From contig NW_026262679.1 in the NCBI RefSeq assembly GCF_021869535.1, positions 81,465,143 through 81,529,142 on the forward strand: a stretch of DNA of 64,000 bases. Direction: 5' to 3'. The position numbers were made by a program, and so were the translations under genes. Shown one piece after another: positions 1 to 10,220 of the stretch. The notes beneath the pieces are model-generated. The model searched no databases. It saw nothing but the letters and a program-made list of their open reading frames with translations, and was not told where the DNA came from. Positions within the stretch are counted from its first letter, which is position 1. Each line of letters starts with the position of its first letter. The stretch comes from Mytilus californianus. Taxonomy: Eukaryota; Mollusca; Bivalvia; Mytilida; Mytilidae.

Positions 1-359
1 GAAGATGTATATACCAAGGGACATTCAATATCCAGTAAGGAATCAGAGGACGATTTCGGTCATGTTGACTTATATTATTCATAGATTTAGTCTTGCTGAT
101 AATTTGTTCTCTTTAAATTTTCTCTCTATAATAGTTTTCAAGATAATAGGTAAAAATGGAAAACAAATTGTAAAATTCGTCATTTAAAGGCAATAACACG
201 TATAAGAAGTCGTCTGACGGGTTTGATGTAAATGGACAGTAGGTAGATCTCATCATTTTGAACATTTATGCGGTTTTCAAGATAATAGACAAAACTTGCA
301 CTTAATCCCTATGTTTTATTTTTAGCCATGTTGGTTAATTAGCAGGCGGAGTCATCAGA
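1..359. other. No gene recognised
   Basis: AT-rich sequence. The short open frames lack splice context, domain signature or repeat identity. Nothing supportable is seen. Confidence 0.5.
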
Positions 360-545
360 GTCAGACTACATACCCAAATAAGGATTATGGCCAAGTTTGT
401 TTAATTCCGCCCTGTAGTTTTCGAGGAGAAGATGTTTGAAAAAGTGAACGACGACGGACGCCAAGTGATGAGAAAAGCTAACTGTGGCCTTTGGGCGTGG
501 TGAGCTAAAAAAAGAATACGGAAATGAAGACCCCTCTAGACCCTG
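360..545 (-). repeat. Terminal piece of a dispersed bivalve repeat (copy of the 60-61.5 kb element)
   Basis: Read on the minus strand this carries the same ordered landmarks as 59975-60140: AGCTCACC, then TTAGCTTTTCTCATCACTTG, then GGCGTCCGTCGTC, then AACTTGGCCA. It is one end of that element. The open frame over it is only a by-product of the repeat and is not a gene. Confidence 0.75.
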
Positions 546-559
546 ATATATATGTTGCA

Positions 560-1600
560 TGTTCTTTTCAGGTTGTTATACAGGTACTGTAAACGAACTT
601 ATTTTCGAGAAAAAACTGATCTTTGCAAATATGTAAATACTAAGATCTTCTCTTACATAAATAAAAAGACAAAGCTAGAAAATCGCAGAGACAAATCGCC
701 GCGAAATCGGTTGAAAATAGCTTAACGCGAAAAAAAAGTATCCGCGAAATTAAGTAGGCTTACAATAGTGTCGTAAACTGAATATAACAAAAAATAGTCA
801 GACCATGTAATCTTTTTCAGATAAATCAAACTCAACATTCAGGAACAGCAATCTCTGTGATAATGTTATTTTTGGGCTCTCTTAGACTTTAAAATGAATA
901 AACGAATTCTTATATCATTTCGCTCAATCTTGTAATCAAAGGATACCAATCTACAAGAAGCCTAAGAAAGATAAAAGTCTTGCAAACTCATGAACTAACA
1001 TTGCTTGAATTAGAGCAACAGTAGTTTACCGAGGTTTAAATCTCGTAAATCGGTTATGAAGAGACAAATCAGGGTAACAATCAAAAATTGAGGGAATCGC
1101 ATGAACTCCTAAAGAATTAACAATTATAGGTAACCGTACGGCCTTCAACAATGATCAAAACCCATACCGCATATCAAGCTATAAAAGAACCCGAAATGAC
1201 AAATGTAACAATTGGAATACCGACTGTCTGCTGACATATGAATCCACGAAACACAACAAATGTTGACGATCAAAAGTCTTACATTTTTATGATATTATCT
1301 TCGGTGTGTTTTGTGTGGTAATCAATATTGTTCTTTACAAGTGATATTTTTCATGACCTTAAACAAGGAATTTGAATCTATGTTTCCTATGTTTTGTAGA
1401 AAAGGCTCTTTTTAAAAAAAAACCATGTAGTCAATCTTTCAACTGAGCATGGGGAATAAAAATTTAAAGCGTAGATTGAAAAATCAGGTTTTGATATAAC
1501 AGTAAAATTATTAAGATTGTGATTGAAGACTTTGGAGTAGATCTTTAGAATTTTTTGAAGAATCCACATCTGATTGACACCACTGGCTAAATATACCTCG
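560..1600. other. Intergenic, mostly featureless, with one short retroelement scrap
   Basis: No coding exon is recognised. About 1135-1215 (minus) contains GTACGGCCTTCAACAATGA and AAGCTATAAAAG, shared with the LINE-like tails at 38.04-38.19 kb and 55.96-56.4 kb. The remainder is AT-rich without visible structure. Confidence 0.5.
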
Positions 1601-1619
1601 TCTCAATATAATTATGTGT

Positions 1620-1790
1620 GAAGGCCAATTCTGTGAAGTTTAATATTCAATTGGTTCCGTAGTGTTAGATGAGAAGATATTTGAAAAAGTTTACGGACGC
1701 AAAGTAATAACAAAGCTAAACTGACATTTGGCAAGCTACAATCATGGGGAACTACATCTAGACAATTCTTATCATAAGGTGGTGTACGAA
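1620..1790 (-). repeat. Degenerate second copy of the same dispersed repeat end
   Basis: On the minus strand a worn version of the 360-545 repeat is recognisable: the TTTGTTATTACTTTGCGTCCG stretch followed by AACTTTTTCAAATATCTTCT. It is clearly more diverged than the copy at 360-545. Confidence 0.45.
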
Positions 1791-1904
1791 ATCTAATCCT
1801 TTAGAATATGAAATGATAAACCTCGAAATGTAAAGTTTGAAACAGTATAAATTGTGAAACAATGTTTTGATGCACATTGGTGTTGTCCACACAGGAAAAT
1901 AGAT

Positions 1905-2620
1905 CCGATTGAATCATACGTAGTAAGAAAGATAAAAAAAGAGAGGCGAAAGATACTAAAGGGACATTCAAACTCATAAGTCGAAAATAAGCTGACAACA
2001 CCATGGCTAAAAAAGAAAATGACCAACAGACAAACTATAGTACACAAAATAAAAACAGAAAACTAAAGACAGGGCAACACGAACCCCACCAAAAACTGGG
2101 GGAGATCTCAGGTGCATCGAAAGGGTAAGCAGATTCTGCTCCACATGTGGCACCCGTCGTGTTGCTCATGTAAGTTCAAACCCGGTGATAAGTCTAATTC
2201 GGTAGGTCACATTCGGGGAAAAGGGGACGGGATTATAGTTGGAGTTGAACATATCCGTCGTCATCTGTGAAACAGATATTCCATAACGGTCAACCAACTC
2301 ATGATGGCGTCCGCAAAATTTTCGAAGGGATGATTTCAACTTCACTGGTTTAATAGATTCCTTGTGAACAGCAACCCTCTATCAAGGAAGTCATGATAGG
2401 AAATGCAATCCCTAGAATATCGTATCAACTGGGAGATATATACTCCATATGCAGGCGCTGCTGGAATGTTGCTACATAGAAATGGAAAGTTCACAATTGG
2501 GAAGCTGAAATCATCTCTTTCATGTCGTCGAGTTTTATTTTCAACCTATCCTCATGGTCAATTTCTAGATGTAAGTCAAGATATGAGGCAGACTTAGTTC
2601 GATGGGATAGACGCGTTCAA
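1905..2620 (-). mobile_element. Retroelement fragment: reverse transcriptase C-terminus plus 3' tail (Penelope-like suspected)
   Basis: On the minus strand, starting near 2600, the translation contains YLDLHLEID, then SNIPAAPAYGVYISQLIRYS, then DFLDRGLLFTRNLLNQ. These match the downstream part of the RT locus at 50.0-50.4 kb. Frameshifts and stops break the frame. A 3' untranslated tail follows, with GGTGCCACATGTGGAGCAGA and GAGTTTGAATGTCCCTTTAG as family landmarks. This is a dead 5'-truncated copy. The family assignment is from memory of related proteins, so Penelope-like is a suspicion; a DIRS-type or other RT is possible. Confidence 0.7.
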
Positions 2621-3860
2621 CATAGTCACCAAATTTATAAGTATTTAGTGAGAGAACATCATCTATATAGTGAAGTTAAAGGATAGTGCTAACTTCTTTT
2701 CGTTCTTCCTTAGAAGTTCCTGTGCGAAGTCCGCTTCATAAGAATAAAGGAACAAGTCGGCAAGAAGAGGAGCATAGTAAATAATTTTCAAGTTATTTTT
2801 TGTTGTTTAAATCATCACACACCTTCTTTCAGTATAGTGTTTACTTACCGTTAAATAGATCAATGTATTTTGAAATCGAAAGTTAACTTAATCACAACGA
2901 ATTTGCGTAAATTCTTACCTCTCATATTAAATTCTTCACATTAAAGTAGTACATAAATATTAGCATAGATCTGAGCAAGTTTAGCCTTACACATAAGGTT
3001 ACTATTTAAGTGTAATATATATCACTTAAATAAAATCGTTCGATTCGTGTGCAAATATTACATAACCAAAATAAATACTTCACTTGAAGTGTTGTTTAAA
3101 ATAGATCCTACATTTGATGACAAAAACATGTTCTGTTTGAAAAGATGACATTCTAGGCAAAGAAATATATTATTAATTTTTTATCTATTGCTTTTAAAAA
3201 CAATCAACTGCCTTTTAGGAAACCGACTACTTTTGCCAGAAGGAGGACTATTTCGTTCAATCTACTTCCGGGTAAGTTATTAATGTTGGCTGAACTTTTT
3301 ACAGAGGTACCCGAAGGTGTTGAAATTCATGCATACAGAGGTTGACGTGTTTTTTTTCTAAATAAAGGTCTTGAATTCAGTATAAAGAGTTTTACTTTGA
3401 TTTTAGATAAAGGGTTGTGATTCATGTATATGTAGTTTGATAGATAAAGTAAGAAATGCCTGAACTTCGCTTTGTTCGACAAGCATGTTCTGATTAAGTA
3501 GACATTAATTCACAACAGCAGATATTTTTAAATAGGCTTTTTGTGAGAAAAAAATGTGTCCTATTGGACCCCCTTTTCACAGGACACTTTTTTTTTTTTT
3601 TGCTTATTCTTTGATAGTAAAATATTATTCAATGACAGAATGATTCGTTGAAAGTTATTCATCTTAATACGACCTGAGTTTATCTCGTTGTATTTGAATA
3701 TTGCGTGATAATTCGGGACCAAACATACACCTGTTTTGAAGGAGGGGCTGATGTTTTTATCAGGACATAAATATAAAAAAAAATTTAATTTTTTCAATAC
3801 CATATAGGAAAAAAGAAATATTTTAAAAGAAATAAGAGGCCATTCCCCTTATGGTTCAAT
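2621..3860. other. AT-rich intergenic, no gene seen
   Basis: No splice-bounded coding segment or recognisable repeat. The open frame at 3561-3803 (minus) is low-complexity, Lys- and Asn-rich, and is judged a chance ORF. Confidence 0.5.
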
Positions 3861-3864
3861 GATT

Positions 3865-4000
3865 GTTATACATTTTATATTACTAAATGATTTCCGATAA
3901 GTCACTTTTTGGTGTTATACATTTTATATTACTCAATGATTTCCGATAAGTCACTTTTTGTTGTTATACATTTTATATTACTCAATGAATTAAGGGCGTC
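3865..4000 (+). repeat. Short tandem array, 49-bp unit, about 2.6 copies
   Basis: GTTATACATTTTATATTACT begins at 3865, 3914 and 3963, so the period is exactly 49 bp. The unit continues as ATGATTTCCGATAAGTCACT and a T-run. The first two units differ at very few positions. The third breaks off at CAATGAATTAAG, so the array is small and young. Confidence 0.9.
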
Positions 4001-4084
4001 TGCTATGTACTAAATGTAAATTACCTAATAACCTGAGCTGATCTCCTAGGAATAGAATGACTCTAGATCTATTATACTGAGATC

Positions 4085-4290
4085 CCTTACTTATATATAC
4101 CAAAAAGGTCCATAAAGCCAGACAAAATCAAACGATCGACCATATCAACCAGCAAAACGAATAGAAGACAATTGTCACATTCCTGACTTGGTACAGACAT
4201 TCTCTGAAGAAAATGGTGGGTTAGACTTGGTTTTATATCTAGCCTACCTCCCACCTGAATGGCAGTTGTTTATAGCTCTATTAAATTCAC
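4085..4290 (-). repeat. SINE-like dispersed repeat (family B), minus orientation
   Basis: It contains the landmark order AAACGAATAGAAGACAATTG, CACATTCCTGACTTGGTACA, GACATTCTCTGAAGAAAATG. The same order recurs near 9525-9692, 10000-10220 and 40905-41045, and reverse-complemented near 5045-5240 and 35830-36005. The copy near 9525-9692 lies inside another element, which suggests a unit of roughly 165-190 bp. Confidence 0.7.
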
Positions 4291-4699
4291 AAAATCGGGC
4301 GACCAATTCTAATAAACATTATTCTGATTTAAACGTTTTATTCAAATAATCGAGAAGATTGCATATTGTACAAAAATCAAAACGCCATATTCTTCAAGTC
4401 ATTAAAAATAGTAAAATGTTTGTTTGTCACAACTTATCAGAAATTTTGTTTTTCAATGCTCATCAACTTCGTAAATGACACTGATGATTCTTATGAAGAC
4501 GTATCAAATTATGAGACCGTTTTTTTTTTAGTTTTCTGTCACCACTGGTTCGATGCCACTGTTGACGTGAAAAATCGTTGATGTGGTTATTTTCGTTAAA
4601 TGTCTTCTGCCGACATGCATGAGTAGCCTTAGCCAGATTTGGCACAACTTTTAAGGTCTTATGGTTCTAAATGATCTTCAACTTCGCAATTACTTTGGC

Positions 4700-4800
4700 A
4701 TTTCAACTGTTGTTTTTTTTTAGGTATGACAACAATGAGTCCTATGTAGACGAAACGTGCGTCTGGCGTATTAACTATAAGCCTGTTATCTTTAATGAGT
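4700..4800 (+). repeat. Dispersed repeat with AGACGAAACGYGCGTCTGGCGT core
   Basis: The core TAGACGAAACGTGCGTCTGG is followed by TATAAGCCTGTTATCTTTAA. Related cores occur near 6190, 16620, 26345, 30780 and 41215, and near 24900 on the minus strand. AGACG and CGTCT within the core can pair as a small stem. Confidence 0.75.
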
Positions 4801-5044
4801 TATTACAGATAATAATTTTTGTTTAAACATTTTCCTATGATTTTTTAATCTGAATTTACAAACATTTAAAATAGTTATATTCACACATTTATTTATATTG
4901 AAGGTTCCACTGACAATGAAAAAAAACGGCGTGTCTAAAAAACTTGGTTGTGGAATTTAGGTAGATATGTGAAATTTGTACCATAATAAGGATTATATTG
5001 AACAGTCTGAAAAATTTTTATGTAATCTACCATTTTCTACATAA

Positions 5045-5240
5045 GGAAATGCCTATGCCAAATCAGGAATATGACGGTTGGTTTCCATTCGTTTGATGTG
5101 TTTGAGCATTTGATTTTGCCATTTTAAAAAGGACGTTCCGTTTTGAATTTCCCTTGGAGTTCGGTGTTTTTGTTATTTTACTTTTTGAGTAGGGAAAGGG
5201 CATTTGAGTACAATGTACATATCCTTGTGTGATAGGGAAT
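5045..5240 (+). repeat. SINE-like dispersed repeat (family B), plus orientation
   Basis: The landmarks AGGAAATGCCTATGCCAAAT, CATTCGTTTGATGTGTTTGA, CTTGGAGTTCGGTGTTTTTG and the final TTATTTTACTTTTTG are the reverse complement of the copies at 4085-4290 and 9525-9692. The minus-strand open frame over it is repeat-derived. Confidence 0.75.
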
Positions 5241-5836
5241 ACCATTAGTTCGATTGGAAATATATAACTAACTGGCGTACCAAATTATAAGTTTGGTATC
5301 TCGGATGACTTTTTTATTCACTTGAATTAAGTTTTATCAAATATCGTTATTTTGATACTACAAGTTCTCATGGTTATCTTTATACCAAAATTATGACATT
5401 TCTTTTCCTGGCGTTAATTTTCTTTTCCTTAAAATTTCTCAATTCTATAAAGCGTTTGCCTAACTTGACGTGTCGTTGTTCATAGCAATAGAATTACTAC
5501 TTAAAGGCATTTACAGTAATGATATATTTATCATAAATCAGTTAAAACGCTGACTAAATTTAACACTTTAACAGGGATTAATTTTGAAGTATGAAATTAC
5601 ACTTCCTGGAATTTTATGAAAATGGTATTTCGCAAAAGCAGTTTATGACTTTATTATTTGTAAAGCAACTAGTTTAGGAATTGTCCATATTGCAAAGTCA
5701 ATTCATTTGGTTGTATTTTGGATTTTTATGAAATTTTGTATGCATTAAGATCTAATTGGATTGTGATTTGAATATCACAAATATATTTTTTTTTATTTCA
5801 TGAATATATTTTGAAACATGTTTAGTTATATAATTA

Positions 5837-6082
5837 TCACTGCGTCGACATAACAGTTTGTTCCGCCCAGTACCCATACTTCGGCAGTATCATGATTTCT
5901 TTATCCTGCATACATCTAGGTAAATATTTGTCCACATCACGTATAGTGCGCACATATATCTTACAAACACTGGTTCGGCATGGCTGTTGATTGACCATTA
6001 GTTCATAAATGGTCAAATCCGCACAGTAGCTATTGCTATTTATTCTGTATACTAATATTTTATTTACCAATTTCCAGTTCAT
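5837..6082 (-). CDS. Possible terminal exon of an unidentified gene
   Basis: An open frame reads through NSYCADLTIYELMVNQQPC, then RTSVCKIYVRTIRDVDKYL, PRCMQDKEIMILPKYGYW and AEQTVMSTQ before TGA. Composition is balanced and protein-like, with four cysteines, unlike the low-complexity chance ORFs around it. A TATACAG about 40 bp into the frame could serve as splice acceptor. I do not recognise a family. It could equally be a domesticated or decayed transposon exon. Confidence 0.25.
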   Translation of the reverse strand: MNWKLVNKILVYRINSNSYCADLTIYELMVNQQPCRTSVCKIYVRTIRDVDKYLPRCMQDKEIMILPKYGYWAEQTVMSTQ

Positions 6083-6184
6083 GAATTATTTAATTGTATA
6101 AATGATTAGATCGCAATTTCTCAGGCAAATTGACCTTAGATATGATGTTTTGCTATTTTGGAATGCTCCTCAACATCGTACTTT

Positions 6185-6290
6185 ATTTGGCCTTTTAAAT
6201 TTTTTTGATTTGAGCGTCACTGACGAGTCTTTTGAAGACCAAACGCGCGTCTGGCGTACAAAACTTAAAGCCTGGTATCTATGATGAGTT
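6185..6290 (+). repeat. Dispersed repeat with GACCAAACGCGCGTCTGGCG core
   Basis: The landmarks TTTGAGCGTCACTGACGAGT, TCTTTTGAAGACCAAACGCG, TCTGGCGTACAAAACTTAAA and GCCTGGTATCTATGATGAGT are shared in order with the copies near 16620, 26345 and 41215. Confidence 0.8.
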
Positions 6291-6651
6291 TATTTGCTAT
6301 TTTGGACAGAAGATGCCATAGGTGCGCAATGATAAAGTACTACAAAACGGTACACACACAACTTAAGACTCAGCAACACAACCAAACAATACCATGATTG
6401 AACTGGCGTGCTCCGAAATTTCAACAGTTCCTGCTTCATTTATTCCTGTTAATTCATTGTAGAAAAATTGTCTTATATGGCATCATATAATAACGAGTTC
6501 GTAAGTATCTGTTGTCTAACCATAAGATATTACCAAATTCATGAACAATCGGTACATGAAATTTTTTTAATTCCAATACATGACCTAAAGTTTGAAACTG
6601 AAAAGGTTTTCTTTACAAATGATACACAAGAGCTTTACTGATAGAAGTAAT

Positions 6652-6721
6652 AGTTATACACCGAGGGATAGGTGTGTCGGGGTTTCTTATCCAGACACGC
6701 CGTATCCCTAGGTGTATAACT
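6652..6721. repeat. 70-bp near-perfect palindrome (miniature inverted-repeat type)
   Basis: The left arm begins AGTTATACACCGAGGGATAG and the right arm, reverse-complemented, begins AGTTATACACCTAGGGATAC. The arms are about 27 nt around the sequence GGGGTTTCTTATC. A half-copy (GAGGGATAGGTGTGTCTGGA) recurs at about 7228, so it belongs to a small dispersed family. Confidence 0.8.
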
Positions 6722-7004
6722 AACTTACACCCAAAGCTAAACCCTATATTTGTTAACATTGATTATTAAATGAAAAAGAATGAATAGCATATTTATTGAC
6801 AAAATCGAACCATGAATTATAAGAAAAATATTTTTTTTTTACATGAAACCCCACTAGTAACCTTACTTAGATTTTACAAATGTCATAGTTGCTGTTTTGC
6901 ATATTCCCGTTAAATCCTGGTGCTAATATGGATCAGAAGTTCAAGGTTGACCGTTTCGTGCATTCTTATCACCAAAAAAAATACATTCTGCTCCTTGTAT
7001 GCAG

Positions 7005-7127
7005 TTGTCAATATGGACGGGTATAAGACGGACGACAATTTGAGTCAGGCGTTGGATTTGGTAGAAGAGACTAAAGATAAAGGCAATATCATAACACAAA
7101 GTACTTACCTGTATCAGTTTAATGAAG
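7005..7127 (+). CDS. Possible internal exon of an unidentified gene
   Basis: The segment is bounded by an acceptor (CTCCTTGTATGCAG|TTGTC) and a donor (GAAG|GTAATG) and is open in one frame: VNMDGYKTDDNLSQALDLVE, then ETKDKGNIITQSTYLYQFNE. It is 123 nt, phase 1 to phase 1, so it could be skipped or duplicated without a frame change. The peptide looks coding but I do not recognise a domain, and no partner exon with matching phase was found nearby on this strand. Confidence 0.35.
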
Positions 7128-7209
7128 GTAATGATCATATATGTATTTTTTATGTTACGGTTTAAAAAAAAAAAAAAGCCCTCCCCACTTCTGGAGAATA
7201 AACAAACAT

Positions 7210-7300
7210 TCATATTCGGACACACTGAGGGATAGGTGTGTCTGGATTAGAAACCCGACGACCGGGATCCGGGGGGGGGGGAGGGGGGGGGGGTGTCCGG
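7210..7300. repeat. Half-palindrome followed by interrupted poly-G tract
   Basis: A half-copy of the 6652-6721 palindrome runs into 11 G, one A and 11 G (7271-7293). Such a tract can form G-quadruplex structure and is error-prone in sequencing. The minus-strand frame across it (proline-rich) is an artefact of the tract. Confidence 0.8.
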
Positions 7301-7682
7301 GAGTTAGAATCCCTGTTTTTTTTAAGATCAATGCTTTAGAATAAAGACATATGACTGGGATCAAAAATTTTACCTTCAAGTAAAGGAGTATTAAGGGAGC
7401 AACCTTTTTACCTTCAAAGGGGATTGGGGGGTATGGTTTTTTGTCGGAGTCAGGATTTTTTTCTCGCAAATCGCGAACAATCTTATTTAGTACTTCAACG
7501 CTATCAATCAAATTATTTTTCCATTGAAGGATTTTTTTTATTCAAAATAGATGCTTAATATTTTTTTCACTATTTGAATTTCCTAAAATGTGTTTTTTAA
7601 CGTCTTGAAACAACTTGTAGTGAACACTATTAGTAATTTCTTATGTTCATGCTATTTAAAAAATAATCAATTTCTATTGTAA

Positions 7683-7779
7683 TGAATAACAATGGACTTT
7701 GTTTTCGGGATGTAGAAGCAGGGGTTTCCAGAAACCCCGCTCGTCACACCCTGTGGTCAAAATCCATTGTTATTTGTAA
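7683..7779. repeat. Short inverted repeat abutting the hAT insertion
   Basis: AATAACAATGGACTTTG at about 7685 and CAAAATCCATTGTTATT at about 7758 are inverted copies. An inner hairpin GGGGTTTCCAGAAACCCC sits between them. The hAT element has inserted at its right edge. Confidence 0.6.
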
Positions 7780-9007
7780 CAGGCATGGGGCGAATTACAT
7801 TGCAATGTAATGCATTACATTACAATTACTTTGACAAAACCATGCATTAAATTACAATTACAATCACATGCATTTATCAAAGTAATGCATTAAATTACAA
7901 TTACTTTTGCAAAGTAATGCATTGAATTACACATTACATTTGTAAATTTTATTATCAAGTGAAAAGAAAAATCAAGCATTTTGAAAAACAACATGAAATC
8001 ACAAAAGATTCTAGCATATCCTTGGCTTTAGTATGAATAAGTTTAGACGAGAGATGTTTTCTGCTTGGAATGTTAAATTTTGGGTCAAGTTTTTAACAAT
8101 GTTCTTGAAGTTTTGGCTGTCAATTGTAGCAAACAGAAGTAAATCACCAGCAATATACTGAATTAATGCATCTGTAGCCTCCTTTTGCTTAGGATCATCC
8201 CAATGATATTTCGGACTACCTGACTGTTTCACAAAACTTATCAAAGTTAGTTGCTCTTCTATCTTTGATTTTAAAGTTTCAATATATAATGCATCTCTGT
8301 GTTTCTCTGCAGAAAAGAAGTGACAGAGATGAAGTTTAATCTTCATTTTAACTTAATGTTAACTTTTCTTTTATAAATATACATTTGTTTTTGTTTTTTT
8401 TCTAATTTCAATCAAAATATTTACTGAGAAATTCTTTCCTAATTATAAAATAAACACAGAACTTAATTTATGACCAAATGTTGTTGATTGTAAAACAAAC
8501 TAATTAGTGTTTTATGACAATGTTCAATTATCTGTTATTTAATTATGACAAGGTACTCTCTGATCTTTTGACAACAATGGAACACTTTTACAGTAATGCT
8601 TTTCAAATATCAATCTTTTTATGCAGGAAAATATATGAAATAAAATGAAATAAAAAACTAAGTAAGAAAATGATAATCCCATTCTTTATTATGATTAAGT
8701 ACAAGTGGGTAAAGTGTGAAAAATAAATAGAAAATAAATATTCATATGATAATTTTTTAGTTAATCAAGAAATCTTATATTCTGCTTTTAAATATCAAAC
8801 AATCTGTTAAAAGATATATATATAGTATCAGAAAAAAAGTAATGCAATGTAATGCATGAAATTACACAACTTTTTGCTAAAGTAATGCATTAAATTACAA
8901 TTACATGTAATGCTAAAATTGCTTAATTACACATTACATGCAATTACTTGGAAAATGTAATGCATTACCATACATTACAATTACAAATTTGCAATACCCC
9001 ATGCCTG
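7780..9007 (-). mobile_element. Non-autonomous hAT-superfamily DNA transposon with intact ends and 8-bp TSD
   Basis: The ends are CAGGCATGGGG (7780) and its inverse CCCCATGCCTG (ending 9007). They are flanked by the identical 8-bp direct repeat ATTTGTAA at 7772-7779 and 9008-9015, which is diagnostic for hAT. Both subterminal regions are packed with permutations of TGCATTACATTACAATTAC, many containing the palindrome TAATGCATTA. This is the usual arrangement of hAT transposase binding sites. Inside lies a single broken transposase fragment on the minus strand (8011-8346). The 1228-bp length is too short for an autonomous element. Confidence 0.92.
8011..8346 (-). pseudogene. hAT (ZBED-type) transposase N-terminal fragment
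   Basis: The minus-strand frame includes KSKIEEQLTLISFVKQSGSP, then QKEATDALIQYIAGDLLLFA and TIDSQNFKNIVKNL. The order 'Ala-rich helix, D-L-L-x-F-A-T-I-D-S, F-K-x-x-V' resembles the region between the BED finger and the catalytic domain of hAT transposases. The C-terminal part loses similarity (apparent frameshift) and there is no DDE catalytic core in the element. It is non-functional as a transposase. Confidence 0.75.
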
Positions 9008-9164
9008 ATTTGTAACAATAGATCTATTCAATTTACACTTGTTTCAGAAATAAAAACTATGAAGTATAACAATAGAATTGGGGTGTAAGATCATAGAAAC
9101 ACCACAAACTGGAATTATTGGAAGAAAAACACACCGCAGAGACTTACTTCAAAAGCAACGTGTA

Positions 9165-9870
9165 CCTCTTCAAAAACCTAGGGATGTATTCAGGTATTCC
9201 GGAAGCGTAAACATTTCCTGTTCCACTAAAGACAACCACCCTGTTGCTCATTGCAATTGAAAAAAGATAATTCGCCGCTTAAGTCAAATCGAAGAAAAGG
9301 GAAGGAATTTTGGCAACGACAAGTGGAACATATTCTTGGTAATATGTGACACATATATCCCCTAATTGTCCACCAAATCATTATGATACTGTACTGTAAA
9401 ATTTTCAAAGAGATTGCTTCAACTTTACAATTAAGAAAGAACCATTGGTTCAATAGCTTTCCTGTAGAACAGAAACCATCTACCAAGGAAATCATGATAG
9501 AACACATAAGCCCTTAAATATCGTATCTACTTCGAAAAAAAAAGTAAAATCACAAAAATACTGAACTCCGAGGAAAATTCAATCGGAAAGTCCCTAATCA
9601 CATGGCAAAATCAAATGACAAAACACATCAAACGAATGGACAACAACTGTCATATTCCTGACTTGGTACAGGCATTTTCGAACTTATTCTCAATATGCAG
9701 GTGCTACAGGAATGTTCAAAACGAGAAAATTGCAATAATCACTTTTGTCGTAAAGTTTAGTTCTTCATCGATCTTTATATTCGTTTCTGCATATGAAACT
9801 CGTAACCTTATCCAAGGTATCCTTTATTTCAAGTTCAAGGTGGTAGATGTGATTTAATAACACTATTAAT
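9165..9870 (-). mobile_element. Retroelement fragment (same RT family), split by a nested SINE-like copy
   Basis: On the minus strand, 9226-9507 encodes degenerate LLNQWF and WTIRGYMCHI remains of the RT C-terminus. 9693-9870 carries the more upstream RT part (compare 2450-2600), including the CTACAGGAATGTTC and TGTCGTAAAGTTTAG landmarks. These are contiguous in the 1905-2620 copy but are separated here by the family B repeat at 9525-9692. Confidence 0.65.
9525..9692 (-). repeat. SINE-like family B copy nested in the retroelement
   Basis: It runs from an A-rich stretch (CGAAAAAAAAAGTAAAATCA) through GAACTCCGAGGAAAATTCAA and ATCAAACGAATGGACAACAA to ATTCCTGACTTGGTACAGGC. Because the host element is otherwise collinear with 1905-2620, the insert length of about 165 bp approximates the unit length. 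Confidence 0.75.
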
Positions 9871-9999
9871 TTTGTGCGTTTGAAGCGATTTTGTTTTAGT
9901 TTTACCTTCATCATGGATGCTCAAATCAAAACATTTTAAAGCCAATGATGTATAAGACCTAAACACGCGAAGAGCTTTATGACCAAACTATATTAAAAA

Positions 10000-10220
10000 A
10001 AGTATAACAAAAATACCGAACGCCAAGGTAAATTAAAAAAGGGGAAGTCTTTAAAAACTGACAAAATTAAACGTTAGACTTTTTCAATCCACCCAACGAA
10101 TGGAAAAAAAACGGTTATATCCTGACTTGGTACAGACATTTTCTGACGAAAATGGTAAGTCATTCATGGTTTTATAGCTAGCCAAACCTCCAACCTGTGT
10201 GACAGTTGTCATAGACCCGG
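10000..10220 (-). repeat. SINE-like family B copy
   Basis: The landmarks AACAAAAATACCGAACGCCA, AAACGTTAGACTTTTTCAAT, GGTTATATCCTGACTTGGTA and CAGACATTTTCTGACGAAAA match the copies at 4085-4290 and 9525-9692 with substitutions. Confidence 0.7.

Noticed and set aside
7155..7511. 118-aa minus-strand ORF
   Set aside because: It crosses the interrupted poly-G tract and the half-palindrome; the Pro-rich block is the G-run read backwards.
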